DNA of 64,000 bases, taken from NCBI GenBank assembly GCA_045046885.1, contig JASFYX010000002.1:1-64000 (forward strand), read 5' to 3'. The position numbers and the translations under genes were made by a program. This DNA comes from CG1-02-35-72 sp045046885. GTDB lineage: Bacteria > Bacteroidota > Bacteroidia > Flavobacteriales > Flavobacteriaceae. The stretch's first letter is position 1. Every line of letters starts with the position of its first letter. This document shows positions 19,127 to 27,092 of this stretch, piece by piece. The notes under the pieces were generated by a model, which saw only the letters and a program-made list of their open reading frames with translations, was not told where the DNA came from and did no database searches.

Positions 19127-20455
19127 ATGAACAGTATGTATGTTAGTAAAGTAATTGATTTAACCAATCCCAATAAAAACGTCATTTATAATATGACTCA
19201 TGAAGAAGCCGTTGAAATTGTAAAGTCTGGAAATGTTGAGGCTGTTCGCAAAATTGATGGACAGTTTTCACTGATTTCTGTTGAAGGCAAAACCATACGC
19301 ATGGCCAGATCAATTGGGCGTCCTTTGCGTTATTTTATAGCTAAAAGAGCCGTTGGTCCACAATTGGTGGTAGCAGAACGAATTGACACCATTTTTGAAT
19401 ATCTCGAAAAAGAAGGTATGGACGATCAGTTTCATCCGTCTTATACACGTATGGTGCCGGCGCATTATATTACAAAAATAGAGCTGTTGGGATGTCCAGA
19501 TCCAAATCCTGTTTACGATAGATTTTTCACGCCTCAGCGCAACAAATTTAAACCGGAAGATATTGAGAAAATTAGTAAAAATTATATTGGTGCCGTTTAT
19601 AATGAAATAAAAAAATGGTTACAATTTAGAGCCAAAACAGGTCCCATTGGTGTGGCTTTTTCTGCAGGAATTGACAGTGGCTCTATTTTCTTATTAACTT
19701 ATCATGCTTTAAAAGAGTTAGGCGAAAGTCCATCAAGATTAAAAGCTTTCACGCTTTCAATTGATGGCGATGGTGCCGATTTAGTACAAGCTCGAAAATT
19801 TTTATCTGCTCTAAATTTAGAATTATTCTTAGAACCGATTGAGTTAAAATATGAAGCATTAGACTGGAAAGAAGCCATAAATGTTGTAGAAGATTATAAA
19901 CCTCTCGATATACAATCGGCTACTATGAACTTATCACTTTTAAAAGGAATAAGGTCTCGTTATCCAAATTGGAAATATATGATTGACGGTGATGGTGGTG
20001 ATGAAAATTTAAAAGATTATCCCATTGAAGAAAATCCAGAATTAACCATTCGTAGCGTACTCAACAACTTGATGTTATATCATGAAGGTTGGGGTGTAGA
20101 ATCTATCAAACATTCTTTAACTTATTCTGGCGGATTAAGTCGCGGTTATATGCGTACATTTTCACCATCAGATTCACTAAATTTTGAAGGATTTAGCCCT
20201 TATACCTTACCAAATGTTATCGATTTTTCTGAAGGTATTCCATATATAGAAATGACAAATTGGGATCACGAAAAACTATACGAACTAAAAGGTAAAATAG
20301 TGGCTATTGGCATAAAAGCTATTACAGGTATGGATATGCCTGTTTTCCCAAAAAGACGTTTTCAACACGGAACAGTATCTCCATCTGATTTTAAAAGACA
20401 ATTCCCTGAAAGAGAAATAGACTATAGAAAAGCATTTCTTTCTAAGTATGAGTAA
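19127..20455 (+). CDS. Asparagine-synthetase-like ATP-dependent ligase without a glutaminase cysteine
   Basis: The C-terminal part is the PP-loop ATP pyrophosphatase domain of AsnB-type enzymes: SAGIDSG (179-185) is the nucleotide loop and DGDGGDE (287-293) matches the AsnB SGEGSDE motif. The first 130 residues keep traces of the Ntn glutaminase scaffold (IDGQFSLI, then MARSIGRPLRYF), but the chain does not begin with the Met-Cys that provides the catalytic cysteine, and it is about 100 residues shorter than AsnB. Related glutaminase-dead enzymes, beta-lactam and carbapenam synthetases, adenylate a carboxylate and close an amide within the substrate. Ammonia or an amine could also be the nucleophile. 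It overlaps the radical SAM gene by 8 bp, implying a coupled pair. The substrate is unknown. Confidence 0.8.
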   Translation: MNSMYVSKVIDLTNPNKNVIYNMTHEEAVEIVKSGNVEAVRKIDGQFSLISVEGKTIRMARSIGRPLRYFIAKRAVGPQLVVAERIDTIFEYLEKEGMDDQFHPSYTRMVPAHYITKIELLGCPDPNPVYDRFFTPQRNKFKPEDIEKISKNYIGAVYNEIKKWLQFRAKTGPIGVAFSAGIDSGSIFLLTYHALKELGESPSRLKAFTLSIDGDGADLVQARKFLSALNLELFLEPIELKYEALDWKEAINVVEDYKPLDIQSATMNLSLLKGIRSRYPNWKYMIDGDGGDENLKDYPIEENPELTIRSVLNNLMLYHEGWGVESIKHSLTYSGGLSRGYMRTFSPSDSLNFEGFSPYTLPNVIDFSEGIPYIEMTNWDHEKLYELKGKIVAIGIKAITGMDMPVFPKRRFQHGTVSPSDFKRQFPEREIDYRKAFLSKYE

Positions 20456-21395
20456 AAATAATGATAACATCATAAATTCAAAGTGGATTATTTCTAAACG
20501 TGGTATTAAAAACAAAGTCGACCTACAAAAACCTTACGCATGGCTTATAGAAAAAGAGCGTACTGCTTCTGGAAAAATTAAAGATATTGGCATTATCTTT
20601 TTGACCAATAAGGAGTGCCCTTTTCATTGTTTGATGTGTGATTTATGGAAAAATACTACAGATATACCTGTTCCCTTAGGTGCCATACCAAATCAAATAA
20701 AATGGGCATTAAAGCAAATGCCCAAGATTAAACATTTAAAGTTGTACAACAATGGTAGCTTTTTTGATAAAAAAGCTATTCCTGAAGAGGATTATAAAGA
20801 AATTGCTGCTTTATTAAGTTCTTTTGAATCTATTACTGTAGAGAGTCATCCAAAATTTATCAATGAAAGATGTTTACAATTTAATGATTTATTGAAAGCT
20901 AAATTAGAAGTGGCTATTGGTCTTGAAACAGTTCATCCAGAACTCATTAAAAAATTAAACAAACAGATGACTTTAAAAGATTTTAAAAATTCTGTTAAGT
21001 TCCTTTCAGAAAATGACATTAATTCAAGAGCATTTATTTTGCTAAAACCGCCCTTTTTATCAGAAACTGAAGGCGTTTTCTGGGCGAAAAAATCTATTGA
21101 TTTCGCTTTTAAAACAGGCGTTGAGTGTTGTACAATAATCCCTGTTAGAACAGGGAATGGTGCTATGGATTTTTTACTAAAAAATGGTGACTTTAGTTTA
21201 CCTACCATTCAGTCATTAGAAGCTGTTTTAGAATATGGTGTCCAACTTAAAGCAGGTCGCATGTTTGCAGATATTTGGGATTTACAATTGTTCTCAAATT
21301 GTGATAAATGTCTACAACAAAGAATAAATCGTATAACCAATATTAATTTAAATCAAAAAATAACGGAACATGTTATATGCTTGTGTGATACTTAA
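20448..21395 (+). CDS. Radical SAM protein, last gene of the 21-kb run
   Basis: The CX3CX2C motif (Cys57, Cys61, Cys64, in KECPFHCLMC) is the signature for the [4Fe-4S] cluster that cleaves S-adenosylmethionine. A TIM-barrel-like pattern follows, with VAIGLETVHPELIKKLNK typical of the SAM-contacting region. Four more cysteines near the end (285, 288, 311, 313) could hold an auxiliary cluster. The overall form recalls short CPxxCxMC radical SAM proteins such as the archaeosine RaSEA group, but the match is not close enough to name a reaction. Its start overlaps the ligase gene by 8 bp. The pair may build or modify the same small molecule or peptide; this is inference. Confidence 0.83.
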   Translation: MSKNNDNIINSKWIISKRGIKNKVDLQKPYAWLIEKERTASGKIKDIGIIFLTNKECPFHCLMCDLWKNTTDIPVPLGAIPNQIKWALKQMPKIKHLKLYNNGSFFDKKAIPEEDYKEIAALLSSFESITVESHPKFINERCLQFNDLLKAKLEVAIGLETVHPELIKKLNKQMTLKDFKNSVKFLSENDINSRAFILLKPPFLSETEGVFWAKKSIDFAFKTGVECCTIIPVRTGNGAMDFLLKNGDFSLPTIQSLEAVLEYGVQLKAGRMFADIWDLQLFSNCDKCLQQRINRITNINLNQKITEHVICLCDT

Positions 21396-21397
21396 AA

Positions 21398-21850
21398 TTA
21401 ATTTATATCCTGCTCTACAATTTCAGAATGTCTGATTTCGCCCCCAAAATTTGCCGCTTTAGAAAAATAAACAAAAGTCACAATCGAAAAAAGCAAGGTA
21501 ATCACTAATAAGGTTTTTGAATAAGCTGATTTTCTTTTAATTGCCATTAAATTAATAACGGATAATACTGATAATACACTTGTCAAAAAAGTAGTTTTTA
21601 TTGCAATAGCTTCATGACTTTTAATAAAATCATCAGATATTCCTGGGATTTTTTCAATTATTAATTTTGACCATTCTCCTGTAAAATATATTGGAATAGT
21701 AAGGATTCCTGATATTATGAAAATAGTTAGCGCTACTTTTTTTATACTATCATTTTTTATAACAATTCCATAAATCAGAATACCTATAGCAATAATGATT
21801 CCCACAATTGGAAAATGCGTTAGCATTAAATGTAAATGTGTTGCATACAT
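21398..21850 (-). CDS. DUF2231-type small membrane protein
   Basis: Four hydrophobic segments (about 10-29, 38-56, 86-107 and 113-133) and an N-terminal HLMLTHFPIVG motif match the DUF2231 family, as does the late NFGGEIRH. Family members are four-helix inner-membrane proteins with conserved histidines and glycines, suspected to bind haem and often found near redox proteins. The gene is convergent with the radical SAM gene, with only 2 bp between the stops, so it is not part of that operon. Its start lies 180 bp before the divergent GMC dehydrogenase gene. The role is unknown. Confidence 0.72.
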   Translation of the reverse strand: MYATHLHLMLTHFPIVGIIIAIGILIYGIVIKNDSIKKVALTIFIISGILTIPIYFTGEWSKLIIEKIPGISDDFIKSHEAIAIKTTFLTSVLSVLSVINLMAIKRKSAYSKTLLVITLLFSIVTFVYFSKAANFGGEIRHSEIVEQDIN

Positions 21851-21863
21851 AATTTTGAGCTAC

Positions 21864-21917
21864 TTGTTAGGAAAGCTTAACAAAAATAACAATAAATTAG
21901 CTTTGAAAGCTTTCAAA
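21864..21917. promoter_or_regulatory. Two inverted repeats between divergent DUF2231 and GMC genes
   Basis: TTGTTA (21864-21869) pairs with TAACAA (21878-21883), and TTTGAAAGCTTTCAAA (21902-21917) is a perfect 16-bp palindrome. Both lie between two divergently transcribed genes, about 115-165 bp before the GMC start, a sensible place for a repressor or activator site. Neither matches the 14-bp site shared by the other sugar genes, so this GMC copy may be controlled separately. No protein is identified. Confidence 0.4.
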
Positions 21918-22030
21918 AACAACTAATTGTTTTATTATACTTACTATGTCCTATTTCTTACATTATTTAAAATCAAAGTATTAATAATTTTACTTAAATT
22001 TATGCAATATTTCTACTAAAAATTTAAAAA

Positions 22031-23728
22031 ATGGATGACAAAAACACTTTCGATGCTATCGTAATTGGTACTGGTATTAGTGGTGGTTGGGCTGCCAAAG
22101 AACTTTGTGAAAAAGGACTCAAAACTTTAGTTTTAGAACGCGGCCGCATGGTAGAACACATTAAAGATTATCCCACAATGGGTATGGATCCCTGGGATTT
22201 TAAATTTAAAGGACAACAAACTCGCGAAGAAGAAAAACGTCAGTACAAACAAGCGCGTACTGGTTTTGTTACTGATAAAGCCCACAGTCATTTTTTTGTA
22301 GATGACTTAGAACATCCTTATAACGAAAACAAGCGCTTCGATTGGATTAGAGGCTATCAAGTAGGTGGGCGCTCTATAATGTGGGGGCGTCAGTGTTACC
22401 GCATAAGTGATCTTGATTTTGAAGCCAATAAAAAAGAAGGTGTTGGTGTAGATTGGCCAATCCGTTATAAAGATGTAAAATCTTGGTACGATTATGTAGA
22501 AAGTTATATAGGTGTAAGCGGAGAAAAATTAGGTTTAGCCAATCTGCCTGATGGTATTTTTGAACCTCCTATGGAAATGTTTTGTTTAGAAACTCAATTA
22601 AAAGAAACCCTTGCCAAAGAATATGATGACCGTCTTTTAACTATTGGACGTGCTGCTCATATTACAAGTGATAAACCTTATGTAGGTCGAAGTAAATGCC
22701 AATACCGTGATCGTTGTATGAGAGGTTGTCCTTATGGGGCATATTTTAGCAGTAATGCTAGTACACTTCCTGCAGCAGAACTTACAGGTAATATGACTTT
22801 GAGACCTCATTCTATTGCTTACGAAATTGTGTATGACGACAAACTAAAGCGTGCCACTGGAGTTAAAATTATTGATGCTCAAACACATCAAAAAATGGAA
22901 TTTAAGGCTAAAATTATTTTCTGTTGTGCTTCAGCAATGGCCAGTGCTTCCATTTTAATGCAGTCAAAATCAAAACGATTTCCAAATGGCTTAGGTAATG
23001 ATTCTGGTGAATTAGGACATAATATTATGGACCATCACTTTAAGGCTGGTGCTTTTGCCAAATCAAAAGGGTTTAAAGATAAATATTATAAAGGTCGGCG
23101 TGCTAATGGGGTTTATATTCCACGTTTTAGAAATCTAGGTGATAAGAAAACCAAACAAGATTTTTTACGTGGTTATGGCTATGAAGGAGGTGCCGGTCGT
23201 AGTGGTATTGAAGAATATGTAGCCGAAGCAGCCTATGGTCCCAAACTAAAACAGTCTATTCTAAAACCAGGGGAATGGCATATAGATTTAATGGGCTTTG
23301 GCGAATGTTTACCAAATCATAACAATAAAATGACACTCAATTATGACAAATTGGATGATTGGGGTCTTCCTACTATTACGTTTGATGCACAATGGGGTGA
23401 AAACGAATGGAAAATGCGAAAAGATATGGTACAACAAGCTATGGAAATGCTCAGCAAAGCTGGCTTTACAGATGTAAAACCAATGGATGATCCTGGCGCT
23501 CCCGGCTTAGGTATTCACGAAATGGGTGTAGCACGAATGGGTCGTGACCCAAAAACATCTGTTTTAAACAAACACAATCAAATTCATACTGTTCCTAATG
23601 TATATGTTACCGATGGCGCTTGTATGACTTCATCGCCTTGCCAAAACCCTTCCTTAACTTATATGGCTTTAACGGCACGTGCCGCAGAACACGCTTATCA
23701 GCAACTAAAAAACAGTCTTAAAATGTAA
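22031..23728 (+). CDS. GMC-family FAD dehydrogenase, glucoside-3-dehydrogenase-like catalytic subunit (copy 1)
   Basis: The N-terminal Rossmann motif (GTGISGGWAAKEL, then VLERG) binds FAD. The cysteine set CQYRDRCMRGC has spacing 0/6/10, the same as the three cysteines that hold the [3Fe-4S] cluster in FAD-dependent glucose dehydrogenase of Burkholderia. The C-terminal HEMGVARMG and NPSLTYMAL segments carry GMC active-site residues. Such subunits oxidise C3 of glucosides or C1 of glucose in the periplasm. No signal peptide is present; export depends on a Tat-targeted small subunit, and none is adjacent here. It is highly similar along its length to the copy at 31740-33434, so duplication is likely. 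A strong terminator follows immediately, making it a single-gene unit. Confidence 0.9.
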   Translation: MDDKNTFDAIVIGTGISGGWAAKELCEKGLKTLVLERGRMVEHIKDYPTMGMDPWDFKFKGQQTREEEKRQYKQARTGFVTDKAHSHFFVDDLEHPYNENKRFDWIRGYQVGGRSIMWGRQCYRISDLDFEANKKEGVGVDWPIRYKDVKSWYDYVESYIGVSGEKLGLANLPDGIFEPPMEMFCLETQLKETLAKEYDDRLLTIGRAAHITSDKPYVGRSKCQYRDRCMRGCPYGAYFSSNASTLPAAELTGNMTLRPHSIAYEIVYDDKLKRATGVKIIDAQTHQKMEFKAKIIFCCASAMASASILMQSKSKRFPNGLGNDSGELGHNIMDHHFKAGAFAKSKGFKDKYYKGRRANGVYIPRFRNLGDKKTKQDFLRGYGYEGGAGRSGIEEYVAEAAYGPKLKQSILKPGEWHIDLMGFGECLPNHNNKMTLNYDKLDDWGLPTITFDAQWGENEWKMRKDMVQQAMEMLSKAGFTDVKPMDDPGAPGLGIHEMGVARMGRDPKTSVLNKHNQIHTVPNVYVTDGACMTSSPCQNPSLTYMALTARAAEHAYQQLKNSLKM

Positions 23729-23758
23729 AAGGTTCGGCTTTTCAGCCGAACCTTTTTT
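23727..23758 (+). terminator. Strong intrinsic terminator after GMC copy 1
   Basis: A 13-bp perfect stem, AAAAGGTTCGGCT (23727-23739) paired with AGCCGAACCTTTT (23744-23756), has a 4-base loop and ends in a T run. It begins at the stop codon itself. Because the stem is flanked by A on one side and T on the other, it may also stop transcripts arriving from the opposite strand, though the minus-strand gene ends 110 bp away. Confidence 0.93.
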
Positions 23759-23868
23759 AATTAACCTTAGACTCATGAGAAAATCCAGTTAATTATATCG
23801 AAATATTCATTGCGCTTCACACTTCAAATTTATATTTCAATTTTTTGATTAGTTTTTATTTATAAAAT

Positions 23869-24606
23869 TTAATCTAAATTTTTAATCTTAATATTGCGGT
23901 ACCACACTTTATTGCCGTGATCTTGTAAACCAATATGTCCTGTTTTATGTTTCCCGAAACCATCCCAAGTAGCAAATTTTGAATTAGCAACCATAGCATC
24001 CCATTTTGAGCCGTCTACCTCAAAATTTACAATTTCAATACCATTTAAAGTAACCACACCAACATTGTTTTTATGATCAATTTTTATAACACAAGTATTC
24101 CACTCACCTGCCGGTTTTACGGCATCGTGTTTTGGAGCCACCATATCATATAAAGCACCTGCCTGATGTAATTTTCCACCAATTTTAGCATCTGGATGTC
24201 TCTCATTATCTAAAACTTGGATTTCTGGACCCGTTTGATAAGCTTCTTTGTATTTTGGATCTTCAAAAACACTCCAAAAAATACCGCTATTACCAGCTTC
24301 AGAAATTTTCCACTCTAAAGATAGTATGAAATTGGTATACTCTTTTTTGGTAATAATATTTTTACCACCATATTTTCCTGGTGTAAATACCATAGCCTTA
24401 TCTTCTATAGTCCATTCTGGATACATTTTATTGGTATTATAACCGCGCCAATTATCAAAATTAGAGCCATCAAATAATACTTCCCAAGACGCATTATCTT
24501 GAACCTTTTCAATAGTTTTTGTTGCTGCTAGTGCTTTTTTTTCTTTTTTTTCTTTACAAGCCATAAGTGTCATTAAAGCCAAAAGAATAATTACTGATTT
24601 TTTCAT
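23869..24606 (-). CDS. DUF1080 lipoprotein, 3-keto-glycoside lyase/hydrolase-like (copy 1)
   Basis: A lipobox (LMAC, Cys17) is followed by a lysine-rich linker, so the protein is a periplasmic or surface lipoprotein. The rest is one DUF1080 (3-keto-disaccharide hydrolase) beta-sandwich: WEVLFDGSNFDNWRG, then SEAGNSGIFW, GPEIQVLDNERHPDA, GEWNTCVIKI and HIGLQDHGN. Characterised relatives act on sugars already oxidised at C3 and release the aglycone or second sugar. It is the last gene of a seven-gene minus-strand cluster, 26 bp after the small dehydrogenase subunit. A second DUF1080 at 34035-34805 sits in the divergent cluster. Trehalose is a plausible parent sugar from the wider context. Confidence 0.88.
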   Translation of the reverse strand: MKKSVIILLALMTLMACKEKKEKKALAATKTIEKVQDNASWEVLFDGSNFDNWRGYNTNKMYPEWTIEDKAMVFTPGKYGGKNIITKKEYTNFILSLEWKISEAGNSGIFWSVFEDPKYKEAYQTGPEIQVLDNERHPDAKIGGKLHQAGALYDMVAPKHDAVKPAGEWNTCVIKIDHKNNVGVVTLNGIEIVNFEVDGSKWDAMVANSKFATWDGFGKHKTGHIGLQDHGNKVWYRNIKIKNLD

Positions 24607-24632
24607 AATTATTATTTTTTATTATGTGTATT

Positions 24633-25334
24633 TTAACTAATTAAATTTCCTTTATCATCCCACTCTGCTACATCATCTCTTTTATCTTGATTAACACATT
24701 TGGCTAACCATTTATTGTCGTATTTGAGACCGTGTTTATCGAGGACTTCTTGAGGTACACCATCCCAAACATTTGGACTATTCCCTTTATAACCTAAATC
24801 TTTTATTCCCATTTTTGAAGTAAAATAACCTGTTAAAGTTAAATTACGCATTCTGGTAAAAAACTTTTCCCCTTGTTTTAATTCGGGTTTCGTTTTATTA
24901 GGATAAGCTATTTGGTCACAAATAGTAAGTTGTTGTTGTTTAGTACATTCTTTAAAATCTTGTTGATATAATTTATGGCTATAATTGTTTAACCACATCA
25001 GTCCTCCTCTAATAGGTGTTTGTTGATAGCTCATATCTTTTACTATAAAATCTATGAATTCTTTTACACCAGCCTCTGAAGCGGAACCGTATGAATCATT
25101 CTTTGGTAAAATGATATCACACAAAACAGCTATTGTAGAAAGCTCACCTTCATTTAAAAAAGTCTCCTTATAAATTTGTTCATCGTGTAACTTTTCTGAA
25201 GGTGTTCTGCCATACAAAGGACGTTTTGCTAATTTTGGCAAAGCCTCTGAAGCGTTTGGTGAACAACCATTTAAAACAAGTCCTGTAGCTACAGAACCCA
25301 ATATTAACGATTTAAGGGTGTCTCTTCTGTTCAT
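24633..25334 (-). CDS. Gluconate 2-dehydrogenase subunit 3-like Tat-targeted small subunit (copy 1)
   Basis: The N-terminus MNRRDTLK is a twin-arginine-type signal, followed by a hydrophobic core and LNGC, so it may also be lipid-modified. The body matches the subunit-3 family of three-part FAD dehydrogenases (ILPKNDSYGSASEAGVKEFIDFIV, GLMWLNNYS, then FFTRMRNLTLTGYFTS). These small subunits fold with the signal-less GMC partner and carry it through the Tat pore. The gene ends 26 bp before DUF1080 and starts 3 bp after the GMC gene at 25338-27059, its obvious partner. The usual third component, a cytochrome c acceptor, is not encoded nearby. Confidence 0.87.
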   Translation of the reverse strand: MNRRDTLKSLILGSVATGLVLNGCSPNASEALPKLAKRPLYGRTPSEKLHDEQIYKETFLNEGELSTIAVLCDIILPKNDSYGSASEAGVKEFIDFIVKDMSYQQTPIRGGLMWLNNYSHKLYQQDFKECTKQQQLTICDQIAYPNKTKPELKQGEKFFTRMRNLTLTGYFTSKMGIKDLGYKGNSPNVWDGVPQEVLDKHGLKYDNKWLAKCVNQDKRDDVAEWDDKGNLIS

Positions 25335-25337
25335 AAT

Positions 25338-27059
25338 TTACAAATTTTGACTTTTTAATTCCTTTATAATATAATCGCAAGTACGCCAAGACAAGGCTAA
25401 GATTGTCCAGGTAGGATTTTTATCTGCCTGAGAAACAAAAGGGCCTCCATCTACAATAAACACATTTTTGGCATCGTGTAATTGTTGGTGTTTATTGGTA
25501 ACCGATTTTTTAGGATTATTACCCATTCTTGTTGTACCCACTTCGTGAATAATTCTACCAGGGGCTGCCAATCCGTATTCTTGATCGGCTCCTGGTTTAT
25601 CGCCCAACATTTTACCGCCAATACCTTCTAATATTTCATCGAAAGTATTGATCATATGTTTGGCTTGATTTTTTTCGTGTTTACTCCATTCGTAATTGAA
25701 TCTTAAAACAGGAATGCCCCATTCATCAACCATATCAGGATCTAATTCGCAATAATTATTTTCCATTGAGATACTTTCACCTCTACCTGATAATCCAATT
25801 ATGGAACCATAAAATCTTTTAACATCATCTCTTAACTGATTACCATAACCACCAACTTCTTTTCCAATATATTTATTTAAATCGTTGGGGTTAAATCCGA
25901 AACCATAAGATGGCATACCCAATCCGCCCCAAATTTCGATGTGATAGCCACGTGGAAAATCTAATTTTTTATTATCGCCCCACCAAGGTGTATAAACGTG
26001 CAGACCACCAACACCATCTTCGTTATATATTTTGCGGTTCATTAAATCTGGTATAAAAGCCATGCGACTGGCACCAGTTGAATCGTGTAAATATTTACCT
26101 ACTACGCCACTGCTATTGCCTAAACCATCAGGATGCACTTTACTTTTTGAATTTAATAAGATGCGGGCACTACTACAAGCCGAAGCTGCCAAAACAACAA
26201 CATTCGCTTTTAATTCATACTCTTTTCTATCTTTTTTGTTGATAAAAATAACACCAGTCGCTTTTCCTGAATTATCTGTCACAACTTCTCTCACCATAGA
26301 ATCTGTAAACAATTTAATTTGTCCACCATTTTTTTGAGCTGGAAAAATAAGACATGAACCCGATGAAAAATCGGCATAAATGCTACAAGATCTATTACAT
26401 TGAGAACAATAAAAACAAACACCGCGTTCTTTATTAATACGTTTTGTTAGAATTGATAACCGTGACGGATAAACAGGAACATTTGCCTTTTTAGCGCCTT
26501 TTATATAGTACAGTTCATGCAATCTTGGTTTTGGCGCTGGCAAGAAAAAGCCGTCTGGATCGTTTGGTAAATTTTCGTTACTGCCAAAAACGCCGATGAG
26601 TTTATCAACCTTGTCATAATAGGGTTTAACATCGTCATATGTTATAGGCCAATCTTCTCCCAATCCGTCTAAACTTTTACGTTTAAAATCTAAAGGTCCA
26701 AAACGCAAAGAAATGCGACCCCAGTGATTGGTTCTTCCACCGAGCATACGTGAGCGCCACCAGTCGAACTTTGTGCCATTTTTTCTTGTATAAGGTTCCC
26801 CTTTAATATCCCAACCGCCATAAGAAGCATCAAACTCTCCAAAAGGTCTATTTTTAGATCCAGCTCCTCTACGAGGCGACTCATAAGGCCATTTTAATTG
26901 TGTGCTTTGTTCAGGACTTGCCGGGTCGTAAAAAGGACCCGCTTCTATCACAGCAACATTTAAACCAGCTTCTGAAAGTATTTTTGTGGCCATACCACCG
27001 CCGGCACCAGAACCCACAATAATAACATCAAATTTTTCGGGAGACTTTTTTATATTCAT
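25338..27059 (-). CDS. GMC-family FAD dehydrogenase catalytic subunit (diverged copy 2)
   Basis: FAD motif GSGAGGGMATKIL and VIEAG lie at the N-terminus, and the GMC end motifs appear as HEVGTTRMG and NPTWTILAL. Cysteines in CFYCSQCNRSC have spacing 0/3/6/10, which includes the 0/6/10 triad expected for a [3Fe-4S] cluster, plus one extra cysteine. The protein is clearly more distant from the other two GMC copies than those are from each other, so it probably has a different substrate or stereo-preference. It is translated 3 bp before its small subunit and 33 bp after an isomerase-like gene. The role as a periplasmic sugar C3 dehydrogenase is inferred from family and from DUF1080 next door. 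Confidence 0.9.
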   Translation of the reverse strand: MNIKKSPEKFDVIIVGSGAGGGMATKILSEAGLNVAVIEAGPFYDPASPEQSTQLKWPYESPRRGAGSKNRPFGEFDASYGGWDIKGEPYTRKNGTKFDWWRSRMLGGRTNHWGRISLRFGPLDFKRKSLDGLGEDWPITYDDVKPYYDKVDKLIGVFGSNENLPNDPDGFFLPAPKPRLHELYYIKGAKKANVPVYPSRLSILTKRINKERGVCFYCSQCNRSCSIYADFSSGSCLIFPAQKNGGQIKLFTDSMVREVVTDNSGKATGVIFINKKDRKEYELKANVVVLAASACSSARILLNSKSKVHPDGLGNSSGVVGKYLHDSTGASRMAFIPDLMNRKIYNEDGVGGLHVYTPWWGDNKKLDFPRGYHIEIWGGLGMPSYGFGFNPNDLNKYIGKEVGGYGNQLRDDVKRFYGSIIGLSGRGESISMENNYCELDPDMVDEWGIPVLRFNYEWSKHEKNQAKHMINTFDEILEGIGGKMLGDKPGADQEYGLAAPGRIIHEVGTTRMGNNPKKSVTNKHQQLHDAKNVFIVDGGPFVSQADKNPTWTILALSWRTCDYIIKELKSQNL

Positions 27060-27092
27060 AATTAGCTTATGTTTTATTAGTTTACTTTAGCT

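Noticed and set aside
19127..20455. Housekeeping asparagine synthetase AsnB
   Set aside because: The Met-Cys glutaminase start is missing and the protein is about 100 residues too short.
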